In this document: positions 11,322 through 22,026 of the stretch, in pieces
How the letters are laid out: the number at the start of each line of letters is the position of its first letter
Position numbering within the stretch: position 1 is the first letter of the stretch
Origin: Porogramme epimiltina
Taxonomy: Eukaryota > Basidiomycota > Agaricomycetes > Polyporales > Polyporaceae
NCBI GenBank assembly: GCA_900155495.1
Contig: FTLJ01000334.1
Coordinates: 1-64,000 of the forward strand
DNA: 64,000 bases
Direction of reading: 5' to 3'
Notes under the pieces: model-generated
Told to the model about the DNA's origin: nothing
The model's database searches: none
Seen by the model: the letters and a program-made list of their open reading frames with translations, nothing else
Made by a program: the position numbers and the translations under genes

Positions 11322-12110
11322 GCAAAACGCGATAAGATCATTCTGTACTTGTAGCTCTTAGAACCATGGTTTCTGTATGATATTGTGTACTCATGAGTTT
11401 CATTCCAACGGATCCAAAATAAAATCCTGTGCCTTACCCCCCAGACGCTGTATTCCAGTCCATAAATCATAGACGTTAATGGAGCGAGGTTTTGCCTCAG
11501 TAGTAGTTCGGTCGAGAGGATGTTGAGCGTGGTGTATGTTGCCTGAATTTCCTAAAGAGGAAGTTCGTGTGTCACTCGAGACGCGCATTGCGTCATAACT
11601 CTGTCTCTGTCATGTTGCACCACATTCCCCGGAACCGCTCAGACACTTCACTCCACCGTCACACGGAAATAAGGAACTTGCCCTGACAAGAAAACACTCC
11701 ATGCCATCGTCTTGGTAAAAAGACTACGGGGGAGCAACCCCGAGACCCACCGGGTCCACAGTTTGATGGCCCTGGATGGGGCCGACGTCATGGACATGAA
11801 TATTCCCCACTGCTCTCCACAATCGAATCATCGTTCGTTCCTCTGCTCCTTCACTTGAACGGTATAGGGCTTCAACTGGAAGAGCATGTCGTGAGTGCAG
11901 CATGCAACCCCCTGAGGTGTCTCTCCTTCTAGGGAATAAGTTGAACAAGATGTATGACGCTACCTGATGTCACCACCCTAGTTCCTTGCCTGCTGGGTAT
12001 AAATGGTTGAATATTTCCGAAGGGTGTGCTCACATCCAACCTCCTATCCCTCATCTCACGACTACTGGATACTCCTCCCGAGTCCCACTCCATATTCAAC
12101 ATCCCACACA
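11322..12110. other. Intergenic between DWLDKG genes 1 and 2
   Basis: Holds the 3' end of gene 1 and the promoter of gene 2. Short open frames on both strands show no domain. Nothing else seen. Confidence 0.5.
11998..12003 (+). promoter_or_regulatory. TATA box of DWLDKG gene 2
   Basis: TATAAA 113 nt before the start codon, mirroring the spacing in the two paralogues. Confidence 0.6.
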
Positions 12111-12790
12111 ATGTCTGACTCCTACGGCTCCTCTGACTACTCCCGCAACAATGACGACTTCAACCGCTCCAGCGGGATGGGCGGCGGCTTCAACGGCGGC
12201 GACGACTCCTACGGCAGCGCCCGCCAGGACCGGTCCAACATGGGCTCGAGCGACTTCATGTCCTCCCGCGGGGACCGCGACCAGGGCACGATGAACGACT
12301 CGGACTTCTCGCGGAGCCGTGGCGGCGACTGTGACGGCTTCGGCTCCTCGCGGGGAGACGACGGCTACTCCCGCACGTCGAACACCGACTCATTCTCCAG
12401 TGGCGTGTCGGGGTACGACCAGTCGCGCGACCGTGAACCATCCCAGCGCGGCAGCGGCATGGGCGGCGGCATGGGCGCGATGGGCTCAGGCGTTTCTGGC
12501 GGATACGAAGGCAGCCAGCAGTCGCAGACCGGAGAGAAGCAGGACTGGCTCGACAAGGGCATCGAATCGATCGGAAGCAAGGTCGGATTCAACGTTGTAG
12601 GTGTCTCCTGCGTGTAATTTCGTAACGCCAAGTTGACCACCTTCGTAGAGCGACAGGAACGCCGATCGCGCTGGCGACTTTATCAGCAAGGAGTTCTCTG
12701 AGCGGACCGGTCAGTGTTGAAAATATACGGATGTCGATGCCGAATCACTCACATCCATACGCAGGCCGCAACCTCCCTGGTGTCCAATAG
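12111..12790 (+). CDS. DWLDKG-family protein 2, Ser/Gly/Asp/Arg-rich (190 aa)
   Basis: Paralogue of the 80 aa gene just upstream, same strand. Exons: 12111-12596, 12649-12709 and 12765-12790, with the same intron positions and phases as gene 1. Residues 1 to about 140 are low complexity, rich in Ser, Gly, Asp, Arg and Asn with SYGSS and SSRGD-like repeats and a Met-Gly-rich stretch. The conserved C-terminal block follows: EKQDWLDKGIESIGSKVGFN, then SDRNADRAGDF and the end NLPGVQ. No signal peptide or membrane segment. It differs from gene 1 mainly by the added low-complexity region. Function unknown. It converges on the polyketide synthase with about 155 nt between stop codons. Confidence 0.78.
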
Positions 12791-12945
12791 AAGAGATATT
12801 TCGTTTAACTCATGTACGACTAGTGTCATGCCGGAAGAATGGACAATGCGTTAAATTTGGTGTATATACAAACATACAAGTCATCTATACGTCTATCGGA
12901 CACTTAACCCCTTCATACATGTCAGTTGTACAAATAAATATCCCT

Positions 12946-15900
12946 ATAAAGCCCAACAATGTGTCATGTTTAAAGCCGTACAAGAACCTCCTTCAGCTTC
13001 TCGGACAATCCGTGTGTCTGTTAAAGGAAGGGATAAGTATCGACGCGTGCGCATGAGGGGCAGTAATGCTTACGTTCTTATCATCGAAAGCCCCAAAGTG
13101 GTCACCCGGGATAGTTCCAGTGGCGACAACAGTACCCAAGACCTCCTTCCACGCTTTGGCGGTAGCATCGCGTTCCAGAGCGCCAGCGTCATTGCACCCC
13201 GCGAAGTAGCCACGCAGCGCGGCGTCAGCACCCGCCGCCATGGCCACGTCGGAGCGTTCGCGCGAGCGGAGGATGACCGCCCTCGGCCTGTAGGTGCTCT
13301 TCGCCGGCGCGTACTCGACGAGCGCGCGCGTCGCGAAGCGCATCTGCGTGCAGAACGCCTCGCGCGAGGCCGGGCGGAGGCGCTTCTCGACGACGGCGTT
13401 GAGGAGGGCGTCGGGGAGCGGGGAGCGGGTCTGCGGCTCGGGGGAGTCGATGAGCACGAGGCCCTTGACGCGGTTGATGCCCTCGCGCGCAAGCTGCTGT
13501 GCGATTTCGTATGCGACGACACCGCCAAACGACCAGCCTGCACAGAGAGGTCAGGTACGTTTCGAGAAATATTGTGGAGAGAAGTGCTTACCACCGAGCA
13601 CGAGATCCTTGCCGTCGTTTCCAGAGAGCAGCTCCTCCTTTATGAGACGAACGTAGCGCGTAGCCATAGAGACGAGGGTGTTTCCACTACTGGCAAGAGA
13701 AGCGTCAAACCGCACATTTTGGATCGCCCACACGTCGCATCCGAGCGACTCGAGGCGCGAATAAGGGCCGGACAACCCGCTCCCGTCGTGAACGAGCACA
13801 AGGTGCGTCGTCGCGGAGGGCGCACGCTGCAGGCGCACGAGCTCTGGACCGGATCCGGACGCGCTCTGCTGCGCGGGCTGGAGGGTGCGCGAGATGGCGA
13901 GGAAGATGTCCTTGACGGTGCGGCAGGCGAGGTAGGTGTCGTCGTCGAGCGCGGCCCCGAGGTCGGTCTTGAACGCGTGCCGCGCCTCTATCGACGCGAG
14001 CGAGTCGAGGCCGAGGCTCTCCAGCTCCGCGTCGTCCGCGACGTCGCTCACGGGGATGTCGAGGACGGCGGAGAGGATCGACTTGACCGCGTTGAGCGAA
14101 ACGGCGCCCGGAGCCGCCGGAGCTTCCTCGCGCGCCGCCGACGTGTCCGAGTCGTAGAGCGTCGCCGCGCTGCCTACGGGGGAGGCCTCCTGAACCGGCG
14201 CGGCCTGCGTCCCAGCGGCATCAGTGACGATGCGGACGAGGTCGCGCACGGTCGCCGCGGCCGCGAACGCGTGGGTGTCGAGGGTGCTGGCCGCGGGGAG
14301 GAGCGCGCGCAGCCGGGCGACGAGCTCCCAGATCATGAGCGAGTCGATGCCGAGGCGCGCGAGCTGCGCGTCGAGCGTGACTGCGCCGGGCTCGAGGCCA
14401 GAAGTGTCCGCGACGATCTTGAGGATGTCGCCCTGTACGTCAGCCGAAGCGGGGGCCCGGGCGGCGGCGGGAGAGGGAGCCGCGGCCGTCGCGCGGTGGG
14501 TCTTCGCTGCGGCCTGCGGAGCCGAGGCTCCAGAAGAGGCACCGAGGGCCCGCTTGATGCCCGCGAGCGCGACCTTGCGGAACCGCGCCCGCTTGAGGCT
14601 CGCGACGACACGCTTGGGCAGGCCAGTGGTAGAGTCGAGCTCGACGGCGTACGCGTCAGCCACAACATCCGTCTTATCCGAGGCGACAACAGAGGTGAAG
14701 ACGGCGAGCGGCACAGACCAGTCGACGGATTGCGGAGCTGCGAGTTTGTCAGCACGCGTGCAGATGTAAGCGTCGCGCCCGTTGAGGCCCCAGGAGAAGT
14801 TGATAAGGAAGCCGGCAACGTGGAAGAGGGTGTCCGAGAATATCGGGTCGACCGCGGGGCCGGTAGAGGTGGGCGGGAACTTAGCGGTGGGGGGCGTGAG
14901 AAGAGCGTACGCGACAGATGCGGCCCTGTCGATGGTGATGTTCTTGATCGTGTGGAACTCCTTCGAGTAGATGACGATCTGAGGGAAGAGCAGCTCGTAG
15001 ACCGTGCGTGTGCTGAACGTCTCCTTCCCGGGGGCGTCGCTGGACAGGATCCTTCCGACCTCCCGCTGGACTGTCGCCAGAGCGTAGAAGAACTTGTCCG
15101 CGCGTTTCTCGGACGAAGTCTTCTTGATGTATCCCGCGCAGTGGGGGTGGGGCTTCTCGGCGTCGCCATTTTGGTAAGAGCTCACAGCGAAAGAGGCAAT
15201 GTGCTTCCGGTCCGGCTGGAACGGCACCACATCCACGTGGACCGTGGCCTTCTGGTCGGGGGAGTACACCAACGGCTTGGAGAACTCGAAGTCGACGAGA
15301 TCCAGCACGCTATCCGCGTCCCACCCAACGCTATGCTCAAGGCACGACGAGGCGGTAGGGAACACGAGCTCCGCATACACCGAGGCGGGGCAGAGCGGCG
15401 CGCCGGTCACAGTGTGTCCCTTGATGAGCGGTGCCAAGCTGTTGACGTCGACGTCCAAAGTGGCGGGGGGCAGGCTGAGCTGCTTCGGCGACATCGTCCC
15501 GTCCGAGGAGCCGACGGCGGTGCGCGCAGAGCTCGAGCTCTCCGGCTCCCACTGCACCCAGAAGCGCGACTCTGCGAACGGGTAGAGGGGCAGGTCCACG
15601 ACCTTGGCACCCGGAGCGAAGACCGCGAAGACATCACGCCAGCGCACCGGCGCGGAGGTGGAGTAGAGCTGAGCGAGGGACGCGCCGAGGATGTCCAGCG
15701 CCCCAGTGTTCTTGCGCAGAGAAGCGAGGAGGAGGGGCTGCTGGGGAGCGGAACCCGAGGCAGGGCGCTGGAGATCGCGGAGGAGGGGCACCGTGGTGGT
15801 GTGGGGGCCAAGCTCGACGAACGCAGTGATGGTCGCGAGGTCGATTTGGGACTGAAGGTCCACGATCGCCTGGTGGAACTTCAACGGCTCGCAGAAGTGG

Positions 15901-18502
15901 CGGGCGAAGTAGTCGGCGGTGAAGACGGTGCTGTCTCCCGAGAGCGACATGGTGCCGGACGTGCCGGAAAGGATAGGGATAGTCGGTGCCTGCAGGGTGA
16001 CCTTGGAGCCTGCGGCCCGCAGTCCTTCCGCGACAGGCGTCATGGCGGCCGAATGGGAGGCGTACGGCACGGTGAGACGGGTGGCCTTGATGCCCTGAGC
16101 CGCGCACGCTTCGGTGAATGCTTCGAGACCCTGGATGGGGCCACCGACGGTGAAGTGCGTAGCGCTGTCAAACATGGTTCAGCGACAAGAATAAACACAC
16201 GTAAAGCACGCGACGCACCTGTTGTAGCAGCAAATAGTCACGCCAGGAGCTGACTCAAGAAGCTTCTCGACTTGCTCAGCCGACGCCTTCACGGAGACCA
16301 TGGAGGTCTCGCCAGGGGTGCACTCCGTCGACACGAGGCGGGCTCGCTTAGCGACAAGCCACAGTGCGTCCTCGACGCTCAAGACACCGGCTACGGCCAG
16401 CGCTGGGTACTCCCCGAAGCTGGTGGCTCTATTAGCCCTGACGATCCGGGTAAATAGAGTATGCCGTACCTGTGTCCAACAACTGCGCACGGCTCGATGC
16501 CCCAAGACCGCCACAGCATCGCAAGCGAGTACTCGAGCACAAACAGCGCGGCCTCGAGCTGCTCATGCTGACCGGCCGCCGCCGCCGGGTCCCGGAACGC
16601 GTCGCGCAGGCCCGCAAAGCCCCACTCGACGAGCTTGTGGTCGCACTCGTCCACGAGCTCGGCAACGAACGGAAGGCGGGCGTACAGCTCAGCGCCCATA
16701 CCGGGGTGCTGGGCGCCCTGGCCCGAGAAGACGAATACGACCTTGTTCGCCGCGGGGGCCTCGACGACCGGCGCCGCGCGGAGGGCCTGTAGGAGGTCGG
16801 CGGAGGTACGGCCGCTGGCGGAGATGCGGAAGGGGTGCAGCTGGCGGCGCGCGGTGGTGGTGTACGTGAAGTCCTGGAGGCGCGCGGGGTCGTCGCCGAT
16901 CGCCTCGAGTTGCGCGAGGAGTGCGGCGCGCCGCTTCTCTGCCGCGGCGACGCTCTTGCATGACATCCCGATGACGAGGGTGTTCGCATCCGAGGCTGCG
17001 GCCGGGCTGACAGGAATATGCTCCTCGAGGATAAGCGCGCCGTTGGACCCCGAGGCACCGAAGTTGTTGAGAAGGGCGCGCCGGGGAACGCCGTCGGCGG
17101 AGTCCCAAGCAGTGTTGGTGGTAGGAATGCGGGTGTGGTCGGTGGAGAGATCACGGATGCGGGGGTTAAGCCGCTGGAATGACGGGTGGCGCGGGATTGT
17201 CCGCTCCCGCATCATCATGATGAGCTTCGCAAGGCTAGCTGCGCCGGAGGCCGCTTCCGTGTGTCCAATGTTAGCTTTGATAGAGGTTATGTAGAGGGGG
17301 TTCTCGGCTTCACGGCCTTGTGAGAGTACGGCGCGAATCCCTTCCAGCTCCGTGGGGTCCCCCGCCTGGGTTCCGGTGCCGTGACATTCCACAACGTTGA
17401 CGGCATGGGGATGAATGCCTGCCGCCTCTACAAGCTTCTTGTAGAGTGCAACGTGAGTAGGAACGTGGGGATGAGTGATTGAACGCGCGTTTCCAGACTG
17501 GTTGAGCTCAACGCCCCTAATGATGCCGAGGATCCTGTCATTTTCCGCAACGGCATCCTCGAGGCGCTTAAGGACGAATAGACCACACCCCTCCGAGCGG
17601 CAGTAACCGTCGGCCGAGGAGTCCCAGGGGCGGCATTGGCCGGTTTCGCTTAAGAAGTGACCGCGGGCGAGACCCACATACATCTACATGAATGCGTGTG
17701 AGTTATGTGTCCACAACTTCTGATGCTGGGAGCACGTACATCCGGGCTGCTCATAGTGTTCACGCCTCCGGCAATCGCTGCGTTGCAGTCACCGTTCATC
17801 AAAGCACGGCACGCTTGATGGATGGCCACGAGAGAAGAGGAACAGGCCGTGTCCACGACGAACGAAGGGCCACCAAACTGGAAAGCATAAGAGATTTTCC
17901 CCGCAAGGAATGCTTGCAAGGTACCTGTTGATGGATCATGAGTGATCGCAGATCTAGAGCGGTGCCACAACACGCGATCCGTACCGGTACTATAATACAC
18001 GTCTATATCGTTGCGGAGGTTTTGCACATAATCGTTGGTTGCGACGCCAACATACACGCCAATAGAGTCGGGGTTGAAAGACGGAGTGGCGTTCGGGACG
18101 TAACCGGCATCCTCGAGGGCGTGATAGGCGGTGCGGAGCAGGAGTCGCTGCTGTGGGTCCATGCTCCGGGCTTCGCGGGGAGAAATATGAAAGAAGGCAT
18201 TGTCGAAGGCGTCCACGTTGTCCAAAAAGTTCCCGTACGGTGGGTTGTTGGAGCTCCCGGGCCGGGCTGACTCGGAGAAGATACGGGAGTCGAATCGGTC
18301 CTGAGGGATCTACGGGACAACGGTGAGCTTCGCACGATCATCGAAGGAGTGGATGTCAGGAACGCTTTACCGAAGAGACCATGTTGAGGCCGCTTTCAAG
18401 AAGACGCCACAGTTGTTGGCCGTCTTGGGCACCAGGGAACTCGGTGCCCATGCCGACAATGGCAAAGGATGGGGTGGTGGTCTGAGCAGGAGAGGCAGTC
18501 AT
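12946..18502 (-). CDS. Non-reducing polyketide synthase, KS-AT-PT-ACP-ACP-TE (about 1,721 aa)
   Basis: Builds an aromatic polyketide from malonyl-CoA in the cytosol; orsellinic-acid-type products are known for basidiomycete relatives. Exons in transcript order: 18502-18371, 18309-17985, 17924-17740, 17683-16470, 16419-16219, 16164-13592, 13537-13074 and 13017-12946. KS: DTACSSS (Cys near 180), HGTGT (His near 315), [17 protein letters not shown] (Ser near 619). [12 protein letters not shown] (His near 936) and a DTLFHVAGF Asp. Two ACPs: LGIDSL (Ser near 1294) and LGLDSL (Ser near 1407). TE: GWSFGG and GDHF. KS starts within 15 residues of the Met, so the usual SAT domain is absent, and I find none in the 0.84 kb upstream. 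The last exon is uncertain: another frame there ends [13 protein letters not shown], which looks more like a TE tail, with its stop at 12970. Confidence 0.88.
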
Positions 18503-19345
18503 AGTGGAGGAAGTGTTGTCGACGAGCTTCTACGCGACGGAGAAACGGAATGAAGATGGCGAGGGAGTAGCGGAGAGGATTTCTTGCGCAGACTGTGGTC
18601 TACGGCTGAAAGTCAAGGGAGTGGGGTCATGGTAGAAAGGAGCGTGCGGCGGGGGTCTTTTAAGAGATTTCGGGCGGGCGGTGAGTGACAGGCCCCAAGC
18701 TCTGGTGGCACGGAAGGCCTGTTGCGGAAGGGTTTGATAGGAGCGAGTAGAGCGCATTCCGGCGGAAAACGCGGACGCCGAGATGTGCCGTATATGGTCG
18801 AGGTGAGCTCAGTTGCGCGCGCGATGTTGCAATCGGAGGAGGACGCAGCGCACGCAGCCCCGTCTGGACAACGACATGGCTATCTCAAGCCAATTGGACG
18901 TGGTCGGCGCTAATTCCTCCCCCTCCCCCCGCTGGATCGCCGTCACGGTCGATGCGATCTCGCACGGGCGCCTCGATGCCGGGGCCCTTATTCGCTTATT
19001 TGGCGCCCTGACGGACCACGGTCCAGCCACGACTTAGCCGCCAGCTCTATTCTCGCCACCACTGGCAAGTCGGCACTGCGTCCGAACGCCCTCCCTCCCT
19101 CCAGGCCCGGCTTGGCACGTTCTTCACAAAAACAGCGCAGATATTTCTAAGATTGCTATCGGTGCAGCCCGCCAACTAGCCGCAACTCTCGCTGTACCGG
19201 TGGCAAGTTGCGCATCTGATTTGGTGCTCATAGAACCGCATACTGGGAGGGTTGCTGAGGTAACCTTCCACTTCGGTCGCACATCTGCCCTCGCCATCTG
19301 TACACTCCATCCGTCACCTCCGCCGGCGTGCACCACCTGTCCCGC
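18503..19345. other. Intergenic upstream of the PKS
   Basis: Contains the PKS promoter and the 3' region of the ADP/ATP carrier gene. Short frames only. I looked here for a separate SAT-like exon and saw none. Confidence 0.5.
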
Positions 19346-20906
19346 TCACCCCGATCCTATACATCACATCAGTCGGTGAGCAAACTTCGGTGAATAGACC
19401 TAGAGCGCATCCGATGTACGCACCGCCTGAGTAGACTTTGCCGAAGAACAGCTCCTGGAATTTATCATACAGCACGAGAACCCCCGCGCTGGCGACGCCG
19501 CGCATGATGTTCGCGCCGGCTCCCTTGAATAGCGATCGAGTTCCTTCCCGCGCCACGATCTGCGAGAACGCGCTCGCGACCGACTCGTAGTGCACCCCCG
19601 TCCCAGAGGTCATCATCATCCGGCGCCTGTGACAATGAAAAAGGGTCAACCGATTTTCAGCATCTGTTCGCTAAACGCTCGGAACAGACTCACTCACCTG
19701 ATAGTATCTAGCGGGTAAGATGCGAGCCCAGCAAGGTTGGTAACTGCCCATCCCAGCAAAAACGACGTCAAGAGGGACCCCTGGAGCGGGCCGACGAGCA
19801 CGACCGGTTCTACGCGCGCGCGTGCCACAGTGTCGTAAGTGTTCTATCCTCCATGGCGCAGATAGACCGCTCGTCCCGGAAGGAGGAGTGTCAGAAACAG
19901 AAACACTTACTCAGCGAATCGTAGAGCCCAAAGTAGAGCCCACGATAGACCAGGACGCCCATCACGCTAGGAACGAATCCGCGATAGAGCCCAACGATCC
20001 CATCCGAAGCGAGCGTCTTCTTGTACACATCGAGTAATCCGTTGAACTGACGAGTGCCTGATCCACCGGCCTTCGCGTCGTTGGCCAGCCGCGTGCGCGC
20101 GTAGTCAAGCGAATACACGAACAGCGACGACGCCGCACCGGCGGCGGCGCCGGAAAACACGTTGCCCGCGGCCCAGCGCCAGTACCCCTCGCTCCTCTTG
20201 AACCCGAAGAGCGCCTTGAAGTAGTCCTCTGCGAGACCGGTCGGCGATAGAGCACGGCCGTGGAGTGTGTGCGGTGAGCTCTAGCTGCGGTGGTGATTGG
20301 AGGCCGGGACGTAACGTACTGAAGGCGAAGTTTAACGCCTGGGTAGGGAAGTACCGAACAATGTTGGCGGTGTTGCCCCGCCAGAGCGCGAGGGCGCCCT
20401 CGTCACGGTAGACGCGCGTCATGCAGTCCCCGATGCCCTTGTATGGCGCAGCGAGCCTTCCTTGCTTCATCTGGACAGCAGCATGACGTGAATTGCCATC
20501 AGCTTTCCGAGTCGACCGCGTGCTCCCGCCCACCGGAGAGGCAGCGCGGTGGAGACGTTAATGGCCAGCGAGGACGCACCATCTCATCCTGGTTCTGGAT
20601 GAGTAATTTGACGCGCTCCAGAGGCGCTGCAGCCGTCTTCGATATGGTCTGAGACATCCGTAGATACGTCCATTCCAGGAGCCGAATTTAGCAGGGCGCG
20701 TTCACGCCCAGATAGCACCCTTCGCTGAGCGGGACTTACCGCGGACACGCCGCCCATCATAAAGTCAACTATTCCCCATGGATAACGGGAGAGCATCTTT
20801 CGTCAGCGACTACTCGCTGACCCACGCCGATGTGGGAACCGGCACTGCACCACGCACCAAAGAACTCCTTCGGGGACTTCCCCTTCTTAATGTTGGCTTC
20901 TGCCAT
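19346..20906 (-). CDS. Mitochondrial ADP/ATP carrier (313 aa)
   Basis: Exchanges cytosolic ADP for matrix ATP across the inner mitochondrial membrane. Exons in order: 20906-20858, 20768-20740, 20648-20580, 20470-20320, 20228-19911, 19809-19698, 19626-19424 and 19356-19346, all GT-AG with matching phases. The N-terminus leads into [10 protein letters not shown] and the first carrier repeat ([15 protein letters not shown]). The second repeat includes [11 protein letters not shown], the third [15 protein letters not shown], which contains the RRRMMM signature of nucleotide carriers. The protein ends SGGSG. Length is normal for the family. Several introns here are 90-110 nt, longer than in most neighbours. 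It is a housekeeping gene with no obvious link to the PKS. Confidence 0.95.
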
Positions 20907-22026
20907 ATCCACAGCGGAGTGCCCACGCCAAGCGACGGGATCGGGAAGAAGGTGGCACGGAGCGACTGAGTGGGGGTGGTTAGGTGATTAGAGGGAGATT
21001 AGGTTGTTGGGCGTGCTAGTCCGAAGCCAGTATTAGACGCAAGATAGTGCGAGTGTGTCAGACTCGTCTCGGCCGAGCCGTCTGGTGCTGACCATGCCCC
21101 CCCTCCGCTCTGCACCCATATAAACACTCCTCGAGCGGAGGCAAATGGGGAGCCGTGCTCAGTCTTTGTCGGGGCGCACCGGACGGCGGCGGGCACATCC
21201 GTCTCGTTTCAACCCGGGGGGCCACTAGTGCGCACAATGACTAGGATCAGTTTGGGACCGCCGCGCGCGGGACCGCAGCCTCCGCCGTCTTCGTGGAGCC
21301 GCCTGCGGCATGAAGGTTGTCACTTTGCGCGCTGGAAGCAGTACGTATACACGTACTAGTATCCTACGACGCTCAGAATCATCCGCGCATACCGGCGCGC
21401 GAGAGCAGCATCCAACGCCGAACTCGAGCATACCCTCGTGGTCGAAGCGTGCAATTGCTAGTAGACTGTAGTGGCGGTGACATGCCGCCAGCGCCTGATT
21501 CTGCGCCGCGGAACCGGATGGGCGAGTCAGCATGACAGCAAGTGTCATCGCGCATCAGTGTTGCGCGTCATCGCCGTCGGGGTTGCGCCTTGTCGGTCGG
21601 AGGTACGGTTCAAGCGGAGATCTACATTCATTGAGGATGCACAGAGGTGGGCGAGTACACATCGTCCGTGACTAGCAGTATCATATAAGCAACAACAGGA
21701 GCATAAACGCAGAGCACAGGACGGAGCCAAAGGAGTGTCGCGACGTAGCGCACCAGCGTATATCGGTGGGAGAATGCGAACGAGTGAAGAGGGTGGGACA
21801 GCATACTCCAACGTCATCAGGGACACAGATCCAAGGGTCGGAGACACGCTAACGTCTACTGGACGATGATGCGGACGTAAACTCTGCACTGCGCATTGTG
21901 CCCGGGGGTACGTATCGGAGGCGATCGGAACCTAAAGTTATAGAGAAAAAATGTCCGTATCCGGATGTCGGCAAGGTATATAGGATACGCGAAAGAGACT
22001 GTCTGCTGTGAGGATTGTCTCGTTGT
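20907..22026. other. Intergenic between ADP/ATP carrier and GT2
   Basis: Promoter of the carrier gene and 3' flank of the glycosyltransferase. Several short open frames without recognisable features. Nothing else seen. Confidence 0.5.

Noticed and set aside
12966..16253. A 1,095-codon open frame on the + strand
   Set aside because: It lies antisense to the PKS, whose domains and introns are clear. Long antisense frames are expected from GC-rich codon use, and the product is Arg/Glu/Val repetitive without a domain.
18503..19345. Possible SAT domain exons upstream of the PKS
   Set aside because: No frame on the minus strand there shows acyltransferase motifs or splices in phase to the KS exon.
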